DNA from: a bacterium
GTDB taxonomy: Bacteria; JAJVIF01
Direction: 5' to 3'
Assembly (NCBI GenBank): GCA_022072165.1
Contig: JAJVIF010000001.1
Span: 895,353 to 959,352 of the forward strand
Length of the DNA stretch: 64,000 bases
The notes beneath the pieces were generated by a model. It had not been told where the DNA came from. It was given only the letters and a program-made list of their open reading frames with translations, and ran no database searches. Both the position numbers and the translations under genes were made by a program. Positions 9,682 through 18,692 of this stretch are shown in pieces (the first letter of the stretch is position 1; every line of letters begins with the position of its first letter).

Positions 9682-9709
9682 AGCCGGACCCCGGTCCGGC
9701 TGTTTTTTT
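9682..9709 (+). terminator. Rho-independent terminator of the Gld-like cassette
   Basis: AGCCGGACC and GGTCCGGCT form a 9-bp perfect stem with a CC loop, followed by G and seven Ts. It lies 28 nt after the DUF4340 stop codon. Confidence 0.9.
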
Positions 9710-9812
9710 GCCCCGGTGGGAACAAACACTATGGAATGGCGTCAGAGTCTCCGAGTCCAGCAAGTCCGCGACTCAGGCTGCCCATATTCGTGATCCGCGA
9801 GAGGACATCTCC

Positions 9813-12533
9813 ATGCGCCTTGCCCTCCCCTCCGTAGCCCTGCTGCTCGCCAGTAGCCTGTTGGCCGGATGCCAGATGGCATCCCCTGCTCCGACCGCCA
9901 ACCCAACCAGCGAACCCACTCTGGCCAGCCTCCCGGCCAGGACGCTGGTGGAGTCGGCTGGCACTGCCCATGAAGCGCTGGGGCTCTACTGGCTCGAGCG
10001 GGATGCCACCTCGCCGCTGGATGCGACGTTGACAATGGCGCGTCAGGCGGCAGCGCAGGGTGACCTGTTTGCCCTGTCGGTTCGGCCGTTTATGACCCCG
10101 CAGAGTCTGCGGATCATCGGAGCGGCTCCCGCACCAGGGAACGCCACTGACTACGAAGTCCGCTTCACGCATCCGTTCGCTATGCCCGAAGACCTAGAAC
10201 GCCCTCACTCCGCCACGAAGCGGGTGGACCTGTTCCTCTTCGACGTCCAGACGGTCCTGGTCACTCCGGGGACGGACCTTTTCTTCGGTGGGACGGTCAG
10301 AACGAACATCCAGGCTATGCCAGTTGCCGATGGGTACCGGCAGCTCGGTCCGCTGGTCGATCTCGAAACGCTCGGCGTTACCGATGGCACCAATACGTTC
10401 CCGTATCAGGTCCTCTCCAACGCCAGCGATTCAGCCCCCAGAGGCAACTACAGCATCTCTCAGGCCTGGAGCAACCACTGGCTCAATCCCACGGGGTACG
10501 ACGTCGTGCCGCAGGGGGGCACCGCCTTCGCGACACTGCGGGTGAACAATGATCTGGCGGGTCCGGTGGGGGTAGTGGTGGTGGCGAAGTACATGGATCC
10601 CCGGCTGGGTGCGACAGCGCAGGAGAAGCGCCAGAACCGGCTGCCGGATCCGGAGAACGCCGCCGCGACCCGGTACTACCTGCCGGAAGCTGCCGGCGAC
10701 CTCCAAAAGCTGAGCGTCACAGTTGAGGGCGAGGTCCATGAGTCCCGGAGCGTTGACACCGCCACGATCACGGCTCGGATCCTTGACTGGGACCACGCGG
10801 CATCGATGGCGGGGAGTTTCCCGGACCCCTCACAACCTACGGCCATCAGCGAACTCTCACAGCCGGCCCAAATTCAGGCGAGCTTCCCCGATCTGCAGGT
10901 CGATGGAACCTTCCCCGGCGCGACCGGCGCTTCGTCCGGGTTAATCGATCAGTACATCGACGTCACGATTCCGGTGCAGAACCTCGACCAGACTCTGGTG
11001 GTGCCGTCCGATGCTGGACTTGACGTCTGGGGACTCATCCGTGTGCTGGACACCCAGGACCTCAGCGCTCCCGTGCCGGTCTTACTGGATGAATCGCTCA
11101 AAACCACGACACCAGTCCCTGGTTTCTTTCCAAGCACCCGCTATCAGGCAGTCCGGGTCCATATCCGAAAGGACAATGCGCCGCAAGTGACGTCGGTCCA
11201 GCCACTGACAGGTCGCCCTGGAGCCTCGGTGCAGATCAGTGCGTCAGTCATCAATGGACCAGTCACCAGCTGGGTCTGGAACTTCGGCACTGGTGCGACA
11301 CCATCCACGTCGGCGCTCTCCTCACCGCTGGTGACGCTGGGTGAGGAAGGGGAACATGCCGGAAGCGTGACGGTGGGGAATGCCCAGGGCGAAACGACGT
11401 TCGAGTTTGCCCTGCGCCCCGCGTTGCCGGTCCCGACATTGCCGCCGACACCCTTCAACTACGCCAATCAGCCATTGCCTCGGCACTACACGGACCTGAA
11501 CTACCCTGCTTTTGGTCCGGTCGCGCAGTCAGACAATACGCCACCAACGAATCCGACCACCGACGCCGGAGCAACGCTTGGTCGGGTGCTGTTCTACGAC
11601 ACCCGGCTTTCGGCGAACAACACGGTTTCCTGTGCCTCGTGCCATCAGCAGGCTAACGGGTTTTCAGATCCCCTGCCCCGCAGCATCGGTTTCAGCGGCG
11701 GGCAAACCGGACGCCATTCCATGAGCCTGGCCAATGTGCGGTACTACGACAATGGCCAGATGTTCTGGGACGAACGGGCGGCGACCCTGGAGATCCAGGC
11801 GCTGACCCCGATTCAGGATGAAGTCGAAATGGGGATGCCCCTTCCGGCACTGGAAGCGAAGCTCGCACGGGCCAACTTCTACGGTCCCCTCTTCCAGGCG
11901 GCGTTCGGTGATCCCACCATCACCAGTGACCGGATCGGTCGAGCGCTCGCGCAGTTCATGCGGAGCATGGTGAGCTACCGCAGTAAGTATGACCAGGCGG
12001 TGAGTGCTGGTCCCAACGGGCTGCCTGACTTCCCTGCGGTCTTTAATGAACAGGAGATGCTGGGGCTGGCAGTCTTTCAGGGCTTTCCTGGCATCACCGC
12101 ACCGAACATGGGCTGCAACACCTGCCATGCGACGGTCGGCATGACCATCGGACAAGCAGGAGCCCCCCCGCCAGGCCCCCCTCCCGGACCCTTCGCAGTC
12201 AACAATGGCCTGGATCTGGTCACCGGACCGGACCCGGGAGCGGGCCAGGGTCGCTTCAAGTCCCCTTCGCTGCGGAACATCGCCCGGACCGCACCGTACA
12301 TGCACGATGGGCGGTTCCCCAACCTGGATGCCGTGGTGACCTTCTATTCTCAGGGTGTCCAGCCGCATCCGAACCTCCATCCGTTGTTGCGGGAAGGGAA
12401 TCAGCCGGGGAATCCTCCGGAGCGCTTCAATCTGACGCCGCAGGAACGAGCCGGGCTGATCGCGTTCCTCAACACACTGACCGACGACGCCTTCCTGACA
12501 GATCCGAAGTTCAGCAGCCCGTTCACGGACTAA
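9813..12533 (+). CDS. Di-heme cytochrome c peroxidase/MauG-like lipoprotein
   Basis: 906 residues from the ATG at 9813, chosen because it starts a lipoprotein signal (LLASSLLAGC, lipid Cys20). The first 450 residues are a beta-rich secreted region with motifs such as YEVRFTHPF that I cannot name. A PKD-like domain follows (about 453-540, SWVWNFGTG). The C-terminal third is a cytochrome c peroxidase/MauG-type domain with two heme sites, CASCH (607-611) and CNTCH (768-772), plus LGRVLFYDTRLSAN and FKSPSLRNIARTAPYMHDG. It probably acts in the periplasm or on the cell surface on peroxide or by oxidising a partner. The long N-terminal extension is unusual for the family. Confidence 0.85.
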   Translation: MRLALPSVALLLASSLLAGCQMASPAPTANPTSEPTLASLPARTLVESAGTAHEALGLYWLERDATSPLDATLTMARQAAAQGDLFALSVRPFMTPQSLRIIGAAPAPGNATDYEVRFTHPFAMPEDLERPHSATKRVDLFLFDVQTVLVTPGTDLFFGGTVRTNIQAMPVADGYRQLGPLVDLETLGVTDGTNTFPYQVLSNASDSAPRGNYSISQAWSNHWLNPTGYDVVPQGGTAFATLRVNNDLAGPVGVVVVAKYMDPRLGATAQEKRQNRLPDPENAAATRYYLPEAAGDLQKLSVTVEGEVHESRSVDTATITARILDWDHAASMAGSFPDPSQPTAISELSQPAQIQASFPDLQVDGTFPGATGASSGLIDQYIDVTIPVQNLDQTLVVPSDAGLDVWGLIRVLDTQDLSAPVPVLLDESLKTTTPVPGFFPSTRYQAVRVHIRKDNAPQVTSVQPLTGRPGASVQISASVINGPVTSWVWNFGTGATPSTSALSSPLVTLGEEGEHAGSVTVGNAQGETTFEFALRPALPVPTLPPTPFNYANQPLPRHYTDLNYPAFGPVAQSDNTPPTNPTTDAGATLGRVLFYDTRLSANNTVSCASCHQQANGFSDPLPRSIGFSGGQTGRHSMSLANVRYYDNGQMFWDERAATLEIQALTPIQDEVEMGMPLPALEAKLARANFYGPLFQAAFGDPTITSDRIGRALAQFMRSMVSYRSKYDQAVSAGPNGLPDFPAVFNEQEMLGLAVFQGFPGITAPNMGCNTCHATVGMTIGQAGAPPPGPPPGPFAVNNGLDLVTGPDPGAGQGRFKSPSLRNIARTAPYMHDGRFPNLDAVVTFYSQGVQPHPNLHPLLREGNQPGNPPERFNLTPQERAGLIAFLNTLTDDAFLTDPKFSSPFTD

Positions 12534-12562
12534 CGCACCATTCAGCACAGTCCAGCTCACTG

Positions 12563-12590
12563 GCCCCGGAGATCCTGCTCCGGGGCTTTT
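12563..12590 (+). terminator. Rho-independent terminator after the cytochrome peroxidase gene
   Basis: GCCCCGGAG and CTCCGGGGC form a 9-bp stem with a six-base loop, followed by TTTT. It lies 30 nt after the stop codon. Confidence 0.85.
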
Positions 12591-12770
12591 CGTTCGCTTT
12601 TGCCCGCCCAAACGTACAACCTTCAGGAGAGATTGCGCCTCTGGAGTAGTGGCTGTCGCATGCCGTGCTAACTCTGCCGGTACAATCAGTCTGACTGCCC
12701 CGACCACTTGGGTGCCACCTCACTCCTGTGGTTGTAGGTCGGACATCGCACCACCCGCAAGGAGGCTTCT

Positions 12771-14978
12771 ATGCCCCGATTCCCCTTCCTCAGTCTGTTG
12801 CTGCTGCTGCTGGTCGCTGCCTGGCCTGCTGCGCTTCCGGCGCGAGCCGAGACCGCCACCATGCCTGTCAGCGCACTCCAGGTGGGGATGAAAGGGGTGG
12901 GCAAGACGGTCATTCTGGGGACGACGATTCAGGACTTCGATATTGAGATTATCGGCATCCTGGAACGTGGCGGCTTCAATGGAGGCCCCATGATCCTGGT
13001 TCGGGGATCCGGACCGGTGCTGGATGCCACCGGGGGCTTCGCCGGGGGCTACTCCGGGAGCCCGGTGTACATCGACGGCAAGATGTTTGGGGCCATCAGC
13101 GCGGCGTGGTACTTCGCGGATCACAGCATTGCTGGGGTGACTCCCATTGAGGAAATGTTCAAGAACTTTGGTTACCCGCAGGACAATACCGGCGCGGTTA
13201 GCGGCGACCCGACCCCGCTGAGCTCGCCCCTCGCGTTAGAAGGGACGTCCCTGACCCATCTGGAGCTGGCTTCCCTGACACCTTCCCCGGAAGAAGTCGC
13301 GACCCGGGCAGAGGCTGGCATCCTGACCCTCACGCCCTGCAAGACGCCACTCTTTGTCAATGGGCTAAATCCCGCCCTTATTGAACGGGTGAAAGAAGAA
13401 CTCGGTCCGAGGCTCCCCTACATTGAAATCATGCCGGGACTCGGCCCTACGGGGGCCGGATTTGCCAGCACCGGCGGCGGCTCCACACGTCTGGATCTCT
13501 TCTCCGGGTTGCAGCCAGGGGCGGCGGTCGGAGCACAACTGGTGGCGGGGGACATCGACATGACCGCCATCGGTACCCTCACCTACATAGATCAAAACAA
13601 GGTCCTCGCTTTTGGCCATCCGTTCCTGCAGGTCGGAGCGGTGGAACTCCCCCTGACCAAAGCCCGCATTGTGCACACGATGAAGTCCATCCAGCGTTCC
13701 TTCAAGATGGGCGAATCCATGAGTCTGGTGGGAACCATTGATCAGGACCGGGCTGCCGGCATTTCCGGCGTGCTCGGAAAGTCACCCCGCATGATCCCGT
13801 TCCACCTGACGATCCGCGACACGGATCTGGGGCGGGTGCGACGGTACAACTACAGTGTCGTGGACTACGAAGCGATCCTCCCTTTCCTCGGACTGCTGCC
13901 TCCCATGCAGGGATTGTCCGAAGTAATGGATCGCCAGGGTCCAGCCACGATCCGGAGTCACTTCCGGATCCTCACCGACAAACTCCCGCCGATTGAACGG
14001 ACCAATCTCTTTTATGACCAGTTCAGTGGTGTCGGCTTCATGGAGCTGGTCCAGGGGCTGTACATCCTGACGACACAGAACATCTTCGAAGATGTCGAAG
14101 TCCAGGAAGTCGTGATTGAAGTCGAGGTCACCCAGAATCGACAGACCAGCGACATCATCAAGGCCGAGATCGTGGGCGAGTCCGACCATCAGAAGCCGGA
14201 CCTGACACAGCCCCAGGGAAGCACGGGTCCGGACACGACCATGCCGGAACACCCCGGATCGCCCGAGCCACAACCGCTGCAGCAGATGGCCTCCATAGAG
14301 GCGTACGAAGTCCCCTCACTGGAGAGCTACACGATGGCAGGCGAACCTGTCAAAGTGCGTCCGGGTCAGCAGGTCACTGTTGAAGTGCACCTGAAGCCTT
14401 ATCGGGAAGCCGAACGCCGGGAGCGACTGACGCTGACCATTCCCAAAGACCTGCCAGTGGGCCAAACGACAATCGAGGTCCGCGGCGGCGGACGCTTGCC
14501 GAGCATCTTCCAGCTCGCGACTGATGGCCAGGGCATGCCGGCTTTCATGGGCAATCGTGCGCAATCGACACCGCCCAAGCCACCGGAGTCCTTGCAGGAC
14601 CTCATCAACGAGTTCCTCAAGGGCGACATGATGAACGAGCTCGTGATCGAACTCTATCGGCCTGGTGGTGGCGGGCAGTCGTTGCTGGGGGAAGAGCCCT
14701 CCAGTACTCCAAAGAGCAAGAAAGCCACTCCCGCCGGGGTACGGGATGTCGATGCCGACAGCCCCGACCAGCCCGACGAGGAGCCCATCAAGACGGTGCA
14801 GAAGACCGACCGGGTGATCTTTGGGTCGGTCATGCTCCCCGTGGAGATCGTCGGCCTGGAGAGCGGCAAGCCTGCGGAGAAGCAAACCGACGCGGACCAG
14901 CCCAAGGAGGCAGAGCAGCCTCAGGAGGAGGGTTCCTCACGCAACATCCGGAATCGCCGTAACCGTGGTGGCCGGTAG
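12771..14978 (+). CDS. SpoIVB-type (S55 family) peptidase, secreted
   Basis: 735 residues with a signal peptide ending near ALPARAET. The catalytic-type motif GYSGSPVYIDGKMFGAIS and the following PIEEMF match the S55 (SpoIVB) peptidase family. A downstream VLAFGHPFLQVG supplies the likely active-site His region. The C-terminal half contains a beta-sandwich stretch (EVHLKPYREAERRERLTLTI) and a Pro/Asp/Glu-rich tail. AAGGAGG precedes the ATG. In spore formers SpoIVB cleaves a signalling partner, but here the family occurs in an outer-membrane organism with no sporulation genes nearby, so the substrate is unknown. Confidence 0.82.
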   Translation: MPRFPFLSLLLLLLVAAWPAALPARAETATMPVSALQVGMKGVGKTVILGTTIQDFDIEIIGILERGGFNGGPMILVRGSGPVLDATGGFAGGYSGSPVYIDGKMFGAISAAWYFADHSIAGVTPIEEMFKNFGYPQDNTGAVSGDPTPLSSPLALEGTSLTHLELASLTPSPEEVATRAEAGILTLTPCKTPLFVNGLNPALIERVKEELGPRLPYIEIMPGLGPTGAGFASTGGGSTRLDLFSGLQPGAAVGAQLVAGDIDMTAIGTLTYIDQNKVLAFGHPFLQVGAVELPLTKARIVHTMKSIQRSFKMGESMSLVGTIDQDRAAGISGVLGKSPRMIPFHLTIRDTDLGRVRRYNYSVVDYEAILPFLGLLPPMQGLSEVMDRQGPATIRSHFRILTDKLPPIERTNLFYDQFSGVGFMELVQGLYILTTQNIFEDVEVQEVVIEVEVTQNRQTSDIIKAEIVGESDHQKPDLTQPQGSTGPDTTMPEHPGSPEPQPLQQMASIEAYEVPSLESYTMAGEPVKVRPGQQVTVEVHLKPYREAERRERLTLTIPKDLPVGQTTIEVRGGGRLPSIFQLATDGQGMPAFMGNRAQSTPPKPPESLQDLINEFLKGDMMNELVIELYRPGGGGQSLLGEEPSSTPKSKKATPAGVRDVDADSPDQPDEEPIKTVQKTDRVIFGSVMLPVEIVGLESGKPAEKQTDADQPKEAEQPQEEGSSRNIRNRRNRGGR

Positions 14979-14995
14979 CGAAGGAAAAGCGGCCT

Positions 14996-16066
14996 ATGAT
15001 GCGCGTTATGCGCCCTTCCATCTTCGCCCTGCTCACCACGAGTCTGCTGCTCGGTGGGACTCTGGCCTGCAAGAAACAGAGCGAGGTGCCCTCCATCAAA
15101 GTGCGGGGGTATTCGGAAGGATCGGGACTGGCCTCCGGAGGCGCATCAGGCGAACTCAAGCGGTCGGAGATGACCACCGATGCTGACGGGCGCCGATTCG
15201 AAGACCTCGAGTTCATGTCGGATGGGGTCACCATTCGCGGACAGCTGGTCCTGCCTCAACGGCTGGATCCCGCTCCGACTGTTGTGCTGGTTCACATGCT
15301 CGGACGGGACCGCTCTACCTGGAAGCAGTTCCAGTTGCTGCTCGCCGATGAAGGGATCGGGTCGCTGGCGATTGATCTGCGGGGGCACGGCAGCAGCGAG
15401 GGCGGCCCCGCTGGCTACGAGAAGTTTTCTCCAAAGGAGTGGCAGGGAGTCGTCTCCGATGTCCGGAACGCGGTCCATGTTCTGGAGGAGTACCCCGACC
15501 GGATCAACGTGGAGCGACTCGGGATCATTGGTGCCAGCATCGGCGCTAATGCCGCCATTGCGCTGGGGACAGAGCTGGAAAAGCTCCCGATCGTCGCGCT
15601 CTCGGCAGGCAAGGACTACAAGGGGATCCTGACGACTGAGCCCTTGGCTAAGCTCCGTCAGCGGGTCTTCCTCGCGGCGGAGACCGGCGATGCCCCGGCA
15701 GCAGACCTGCTGAACTGGGCGCAGGATGCGATCCCGGAAGCGACTTTCTTCGAGGAAGAGGGAGCCAATCATGGCACGAACATGCTGCCCAACGGCTCCC
15801 TGGAGGCGCAAATCCTCGCGTTCCTGCGGGAGCGCTGGAAACTCCGCCCCGATGACCCGGGAGGTCCGATTCCCGATGGTCTGCCAGAAGACACCTCCCT
15901 GATGGATGACATGACTACCGATGACACTCCTGAGGAACCGCCGGTCTTCGAGGAGTTTGAGCCGGTGGAAGATCTATCGGGGGATGACACCGACGATGGC
16001 TCAGACGACACTGGCGGTGGCTCATCGGGGGACGATGAAAGCACTGACTCCCCGGACTGGGAGTAG
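14996..16066 (+). CDS. Alpha/beta hydrolase lipoprotein with acidic tail
   Basis: 356 residues with a lipoprotein signal (LLLGGTLAC). The alpha/beta hydrolase fold shows in TVVLVHMLGRDRSTW (oxyanion region), AIDLRGHGSSEG, the nucleophile elbow GASIGANAAIALG (GxSxG) and a late EEEGANHGTNM supplying the His. It resembles dienelactone hydrolase or serine esterase families. The last 70 residues are Asp/Glu/Ser/Gly-rich and probably disordered. It lies 17 nt after the S55 peptidase gene and 9 nt before lpxC, so it is likely cotranscribed with both. The substrate is not predictable. Confidence 0.82.
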   Translation: MMRVMRPSIFALLTTSLLLGGTLACKKQSEVPSIKVRGYSEGSGLASGGASGELKRSEMTTDADGRRFEDLEFMSDGVTIRGQLVLPQRLDPAPTVVLVHMLGRDRSTWKQFQLLLADEGIGSLAIDLRGHGSSEGGPAGYEKFSPKEWQGVVSDVRNAVHVLEEYPDRINVERLGIIGASIGANAAIALGTELEKLPIVALSAGKDYKGILTTEPLAKLRQRVFLAAETGDAPAADLLNWAQDAIPEATFFEEEGANHGTNMLPNGSLEAQILAFLRERWKLRPDDPGGPIPDGLPEDTSLMDDMTTDDTPEEPPVFEEFEPVEDLSGDDTDDGSDDTGGGSSGDDESTDSPDWE

Positions 16067-16075
16067 CCAGAGCTG

Positions 16076-16933
16076 ATGCTGCGTGCCATCCCGGTCCCAC
16101 AGCAGACCATCGGGGGCGATGTACAGGTCGCGGGTGTTGGAGTCTTCACTGGCCAGCCCTGCGAGGTGACGCTTGCCCCTGCGCCCCCGGATCATGGACT
16201 CATCTTTCATGCGCGTCAGGCTGATGGGACCGACGCAGTTATTCCGGTCTCACCAGCAGCCCTCCATTCCAATCCGAATCGCACGACTCTCTGTCCGCCG
16301 GGCGAGCCGTCACGCGGAGTCACGATGGTCGAACATGTCCTCTCAGCGCTGCATGGGCTGGGAATCGACAACGCCGTGATTGCGGTGTCCGGACACGAAT
16401 GCCCCCTGGGCGATGGATCCGCCCGGGACTATCTGGCTGGGATCGCCGCCGTAGGAGTAGTCGCCCAGGACACCCAGCGACAGGTCCTCTGCCCGGTGGA
16501 ATCGATGACGTTCGGGTCGGGGGATACCACCCTCACCCTGGCACCTCCCACGCAGGACATGCTCACGATCGACTACACCCTCGCCTATGACCATCCCCTC
16601 ATTGGGCAACGGCACGTGCAATACCAACTGACGCCAGCCCTTTACCGGGACCGGATTGGTATCTCCCGGACCTTTATCCCGATCGCTGAGGTCGAGCAAC
16701 TCATCGCGGCGGGTGTGCTGCGATCCACCGAGTCCGATTGCCTCGTGGTCTGGCCCGACCACACGAATCATCCCCTCCATCATCCGGAGGAATTCGCGGA
16801 TCACAAAGTCCTCGATTTGATCGGCGATTTGCGGCTCTGCGGCTATCCAGTCTGGGCGCATGTGACCGGGGTCCGGAGCGGCCATGGTCTCAACCAGGAA
16901 GCGGCCCGGTGGCTGGCAGCTCAGGTCCGCTAG
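16076..16933 (+). CDS. lpxC: UDP-3-O-acyl-N-acetylglucosamine deacetylase
   Basis: 285 residues. LpxC removes the acetyl group in the committed step of lipid A synthesis. All three zinc-ligand motifs are present: VEHVLSALHGLGIDN, HKVLDLIGDLRLCGY and SGHGLN. Early motifs GVGVFTGQP and FHARQADG also fit. It is slightly shorter than the usual 300 or so residues. No other lpx gene is in the window. It overlaps the convergent deacetylase-family gene by 4 bp. This is the best evidence here for a lipid A-containing outer membrane. Confidence 0.92.
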   Translation: MLRAIPVPQQTIGGDVQVAGVGVFTGQPCEVTLAPAPPDHGLIFHARQADGTDAVIPVSPAALHSNPNRTTLCPPGEPSRGVTMVEHVLSALHGLGIDNAVIAVSGHECPLGDGSARDYLAGIAAVGVVAQDTQRQVLCPVESMTFGSGDTTLTLAPPTQDMLTIDYTLAYDHPLIGQRHVQYQLTPALYRDRIGISRTFIPIAEVEQLIAAGVLRSTESDCLVVWPDHTNHPLHHPEEFADHKVLDLIGDLRLCGYPVWAHVTGVRSGHGLNQEAARWLAAQVR

Positions 16934-17886
16934 CGCTGTAGCAACTCCTCACAGCACGCCAGGACGCATTCCTGTAGAGCAGGGAGACTGTAGCCCCCCT
17001 CCAGTACCAGTACGACCGGGAGGTCCTGATCGCTGTCACCTTCCTGTCGGAGTGTCAGGAGGCGACGGAGCATCTGTCGGTAGCAGTCGGTCGAGAGTTC
17101 CCAGCCGCCAATGGGGTCCCACTGGTGCCCATCAAATCCCGCAGATATCATGAGCAAATCTGGACAAAAATTGAAAATTGAGTCCATGATTTGCCGCTCA
17201 AACATTAACAGAAAGTCTTCGTCGCAGGTGCCAGCAGGGAGTGGAACGTTGAGGGTCGTTCCCTGAGCTGCTCCCTCGCCTGTTTCAGACACTGCGCCGG
17301 TTCCGGGGTATTGCGGCCATTGATGGGTCGAGCAATAAAGAACATCGGGGTCATTCCAGAAGGCTCGCTGGGTCCCATTGCCATGATGGACATCCCAGTC
17401 AAATATCGCGACCCGGTCACAGCCCAGGGTTCGGGCATGTCGCGCCGCCACCGCCACGCTGTTGATGAGGCAAAAGCCCATCGGAGTCTGGAACTCCGCG
17501 TGATGCCCGGGAGGTCGGACCAGGGCCCAGGCCCGACGCGCCCCTGTCGGCTGCGACAGGGCTGCTTCGACGGCTTCGCAGGCTGCCGAGGCAGCCATGA
17601 GGGCCAGATCCGCGCTGTCACGACACACGACCGTGTCAGGGTCCAGCCGGAGCAGCGCTCCGGGTTCGAGTTGCTGGCACAGCGTTTGGAGCCCCTCGAT
17701 GTACACCGGCGGGTGGATGTCGGCAGCGATGGGGCGTCCGCCTGCGGGTTCCCGCAGGTCGAGCTGATCGCGGAATGGCGCGGCTTTGATGGCGTCGAGG
17801 ATGGCCCTCAGTCGGGCGGGTGACTCCGGGTGCCCCGGGCCGGTGTCATGTAACAGAAATCGTCGACTGGTTACGATAGGCAGCAT
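16930..17886 (-). CDS. Histone deacetylase/AcuC family hydrolase
   Basis: 318 residues. Hallmarks of the zinc deacetylase fold are HDTGPGHPESPARL, RPPGHHAEF, the zinc motif DWDVHHGNGTQ and the second Asp in SAGFDGHQWD. The family removes acyl groups from lysine side chains or polyamines; in bacteria the partner may be acetyl-CoA synthetase (AcuC) or acetylpolyamines. The final residues overlap the lpxC 3' end by 4 bp. It begins 2 nt after the STAS/pseudo-receiver gene, in an apparent operon with tpiA and a GNAT acetyltransferase. Confidence 0.9.
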   Translation of the reverse strand: MLPIVTSRRFLLHDTGPGHPESPARLRAILDAIKAAPFRDQLDLREPAGGRPIAADIHPPVYIEGLQTLCQQLEPGALLRLDPDTVVCRDSADLALMAASAACEAVEAALSQPTGARRAWALVRPPGHHAEFQTPMGFCLINSVAVAARHARTLGCDRVAIFDWDVHHGNGTQRAFWNDPDVLYCSTHQWPQYPGTGAVSETGEGAAQGTTLNVPLPAGTCDEDFLLMFERQIMDSIFNFCPDLLMISAGFDGHQWDPIGGWELSTDCYRQMLRRLLTLRQEGDSDQDLPVVLVLEGGYSLPALQECVLACCEELLQR

Positions 17887-17888
17887 CG

Positions 17889-18692
17889 TCAGCCAGGACC
17901 GCCCGCAGCACGCTGCTGGCGACGTTCGTGATACCAGCCCTCGAGGAGAAGATCGAGCTTCTTGCTGAGCAGCTGCCGGAAGCCGCCGTGATCAATCCCT
18001 TTGAGGATGACCTCGATGGAACTGAAGGGAATTTCAAGGATGTCGTCGTACCCTTCCTGACGCCCCATGACCTGCAGGGCGGCATGTTCCCTGGGAGTCC
18101 CGAGGGCGATCAGTACCGGCGCATCTTTGCCGGTGCTAAGTCTCTGCCTGACATGGCGTATGCCCGGGAGTCCAAGTCCGGGATGGACAAACACCGCCCG
18201 GGGGGCGAGTCGCCGGACTTCCGCCAGGGCAGCTGTCGGTCGAGTGACACGGTGGAAGGTCACGCGATGTTTGTAATGGCTAAGCCCCTGGAGGGCGGCC
18301 CCGAGAAAGGGGTCATCCCCCAGGAACACCACCTGCGTATCCCCACTGATGACCTGTTGTCCGGGGAACAACAGGCGCAGGGCGTCCGCTTCATCCTCGG
18401 CCACCGGCAGCCCGGCACCGTACTTTACGACCGATGGCTGATTGCCGGGAGTCAGCCCGATGATGCAGAGTCGTCCGCCGGCCCGCTCCGCGGCGGTCAC
18501 GGCAGAACTTAGTCCGCGACAGAAGACCTGATCGACATGGGGGACTCCGCCGAGATGGATCGCGAGATGTGTCTGTCCCGCAGCGATGGCAGTCTCGACT
18601 TCCTTCTTCAGGGGCATGACGGCCATGCCGTTGCCGACCCCAGCGCAGTCGATGATCAGCACGGCCCCGACCTGTCGCTGCCGCAGATTCAT
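17889..18692 (-). CDS. STAS domain fused to a pseudo-receiver domain
   Basis: 267 residues. Residues 1-110 resemble a STAS (anti-sigma-factor antagonist) domain, with VGAVLIIDCAGVGNGM and LAIHLGGVPHVDQVF. Residues 115-235 have a response-regulator-like fold with VVFLGDDPFLGAAL and RAVFVHPGLGLPG. The STAS phosphoacceptor segment (usually DSSG) reads DQVF, and the receiver strand that normally ends in Asp reads FVHPG. Both domains therefore look non-phosphorylatable. The gene overlaps the tpiA stop by 4 bp. The domain assignment is pattern-based and only moderately sure. Confidence 0.6.
   Translation of the reverse strand: MNLRQRQVGAVLIIDCAGVGNGMAVMPLKKEVETAIAAGQTHLAIHLGGVPHVDQVFCRGLSSAVTAAERAGGRLCIIGLTPGNQPSVVKYGAGLPVAEDEADALRLLFPGQQVISGDTQVVFLGDDPFLGAALQGLSHYKHRVTFHRVTRPTAALAEVRRLAPRAVFVHPGLGLPGIRHVRQRLSTGKDAPVLIALGTPREHAALQVMGRQEGYDDILEIPFSSIEVILKGIDHGGFRQLLSKKLDLLLEGWYHERRQQRAAGGPG

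Noticed and set aside
12681-12686. TACAAT as a promoter for the S55 peptidase gene
   Set aside because: No -35 or extended -10 was found at proper spacing; kept as unsupported.
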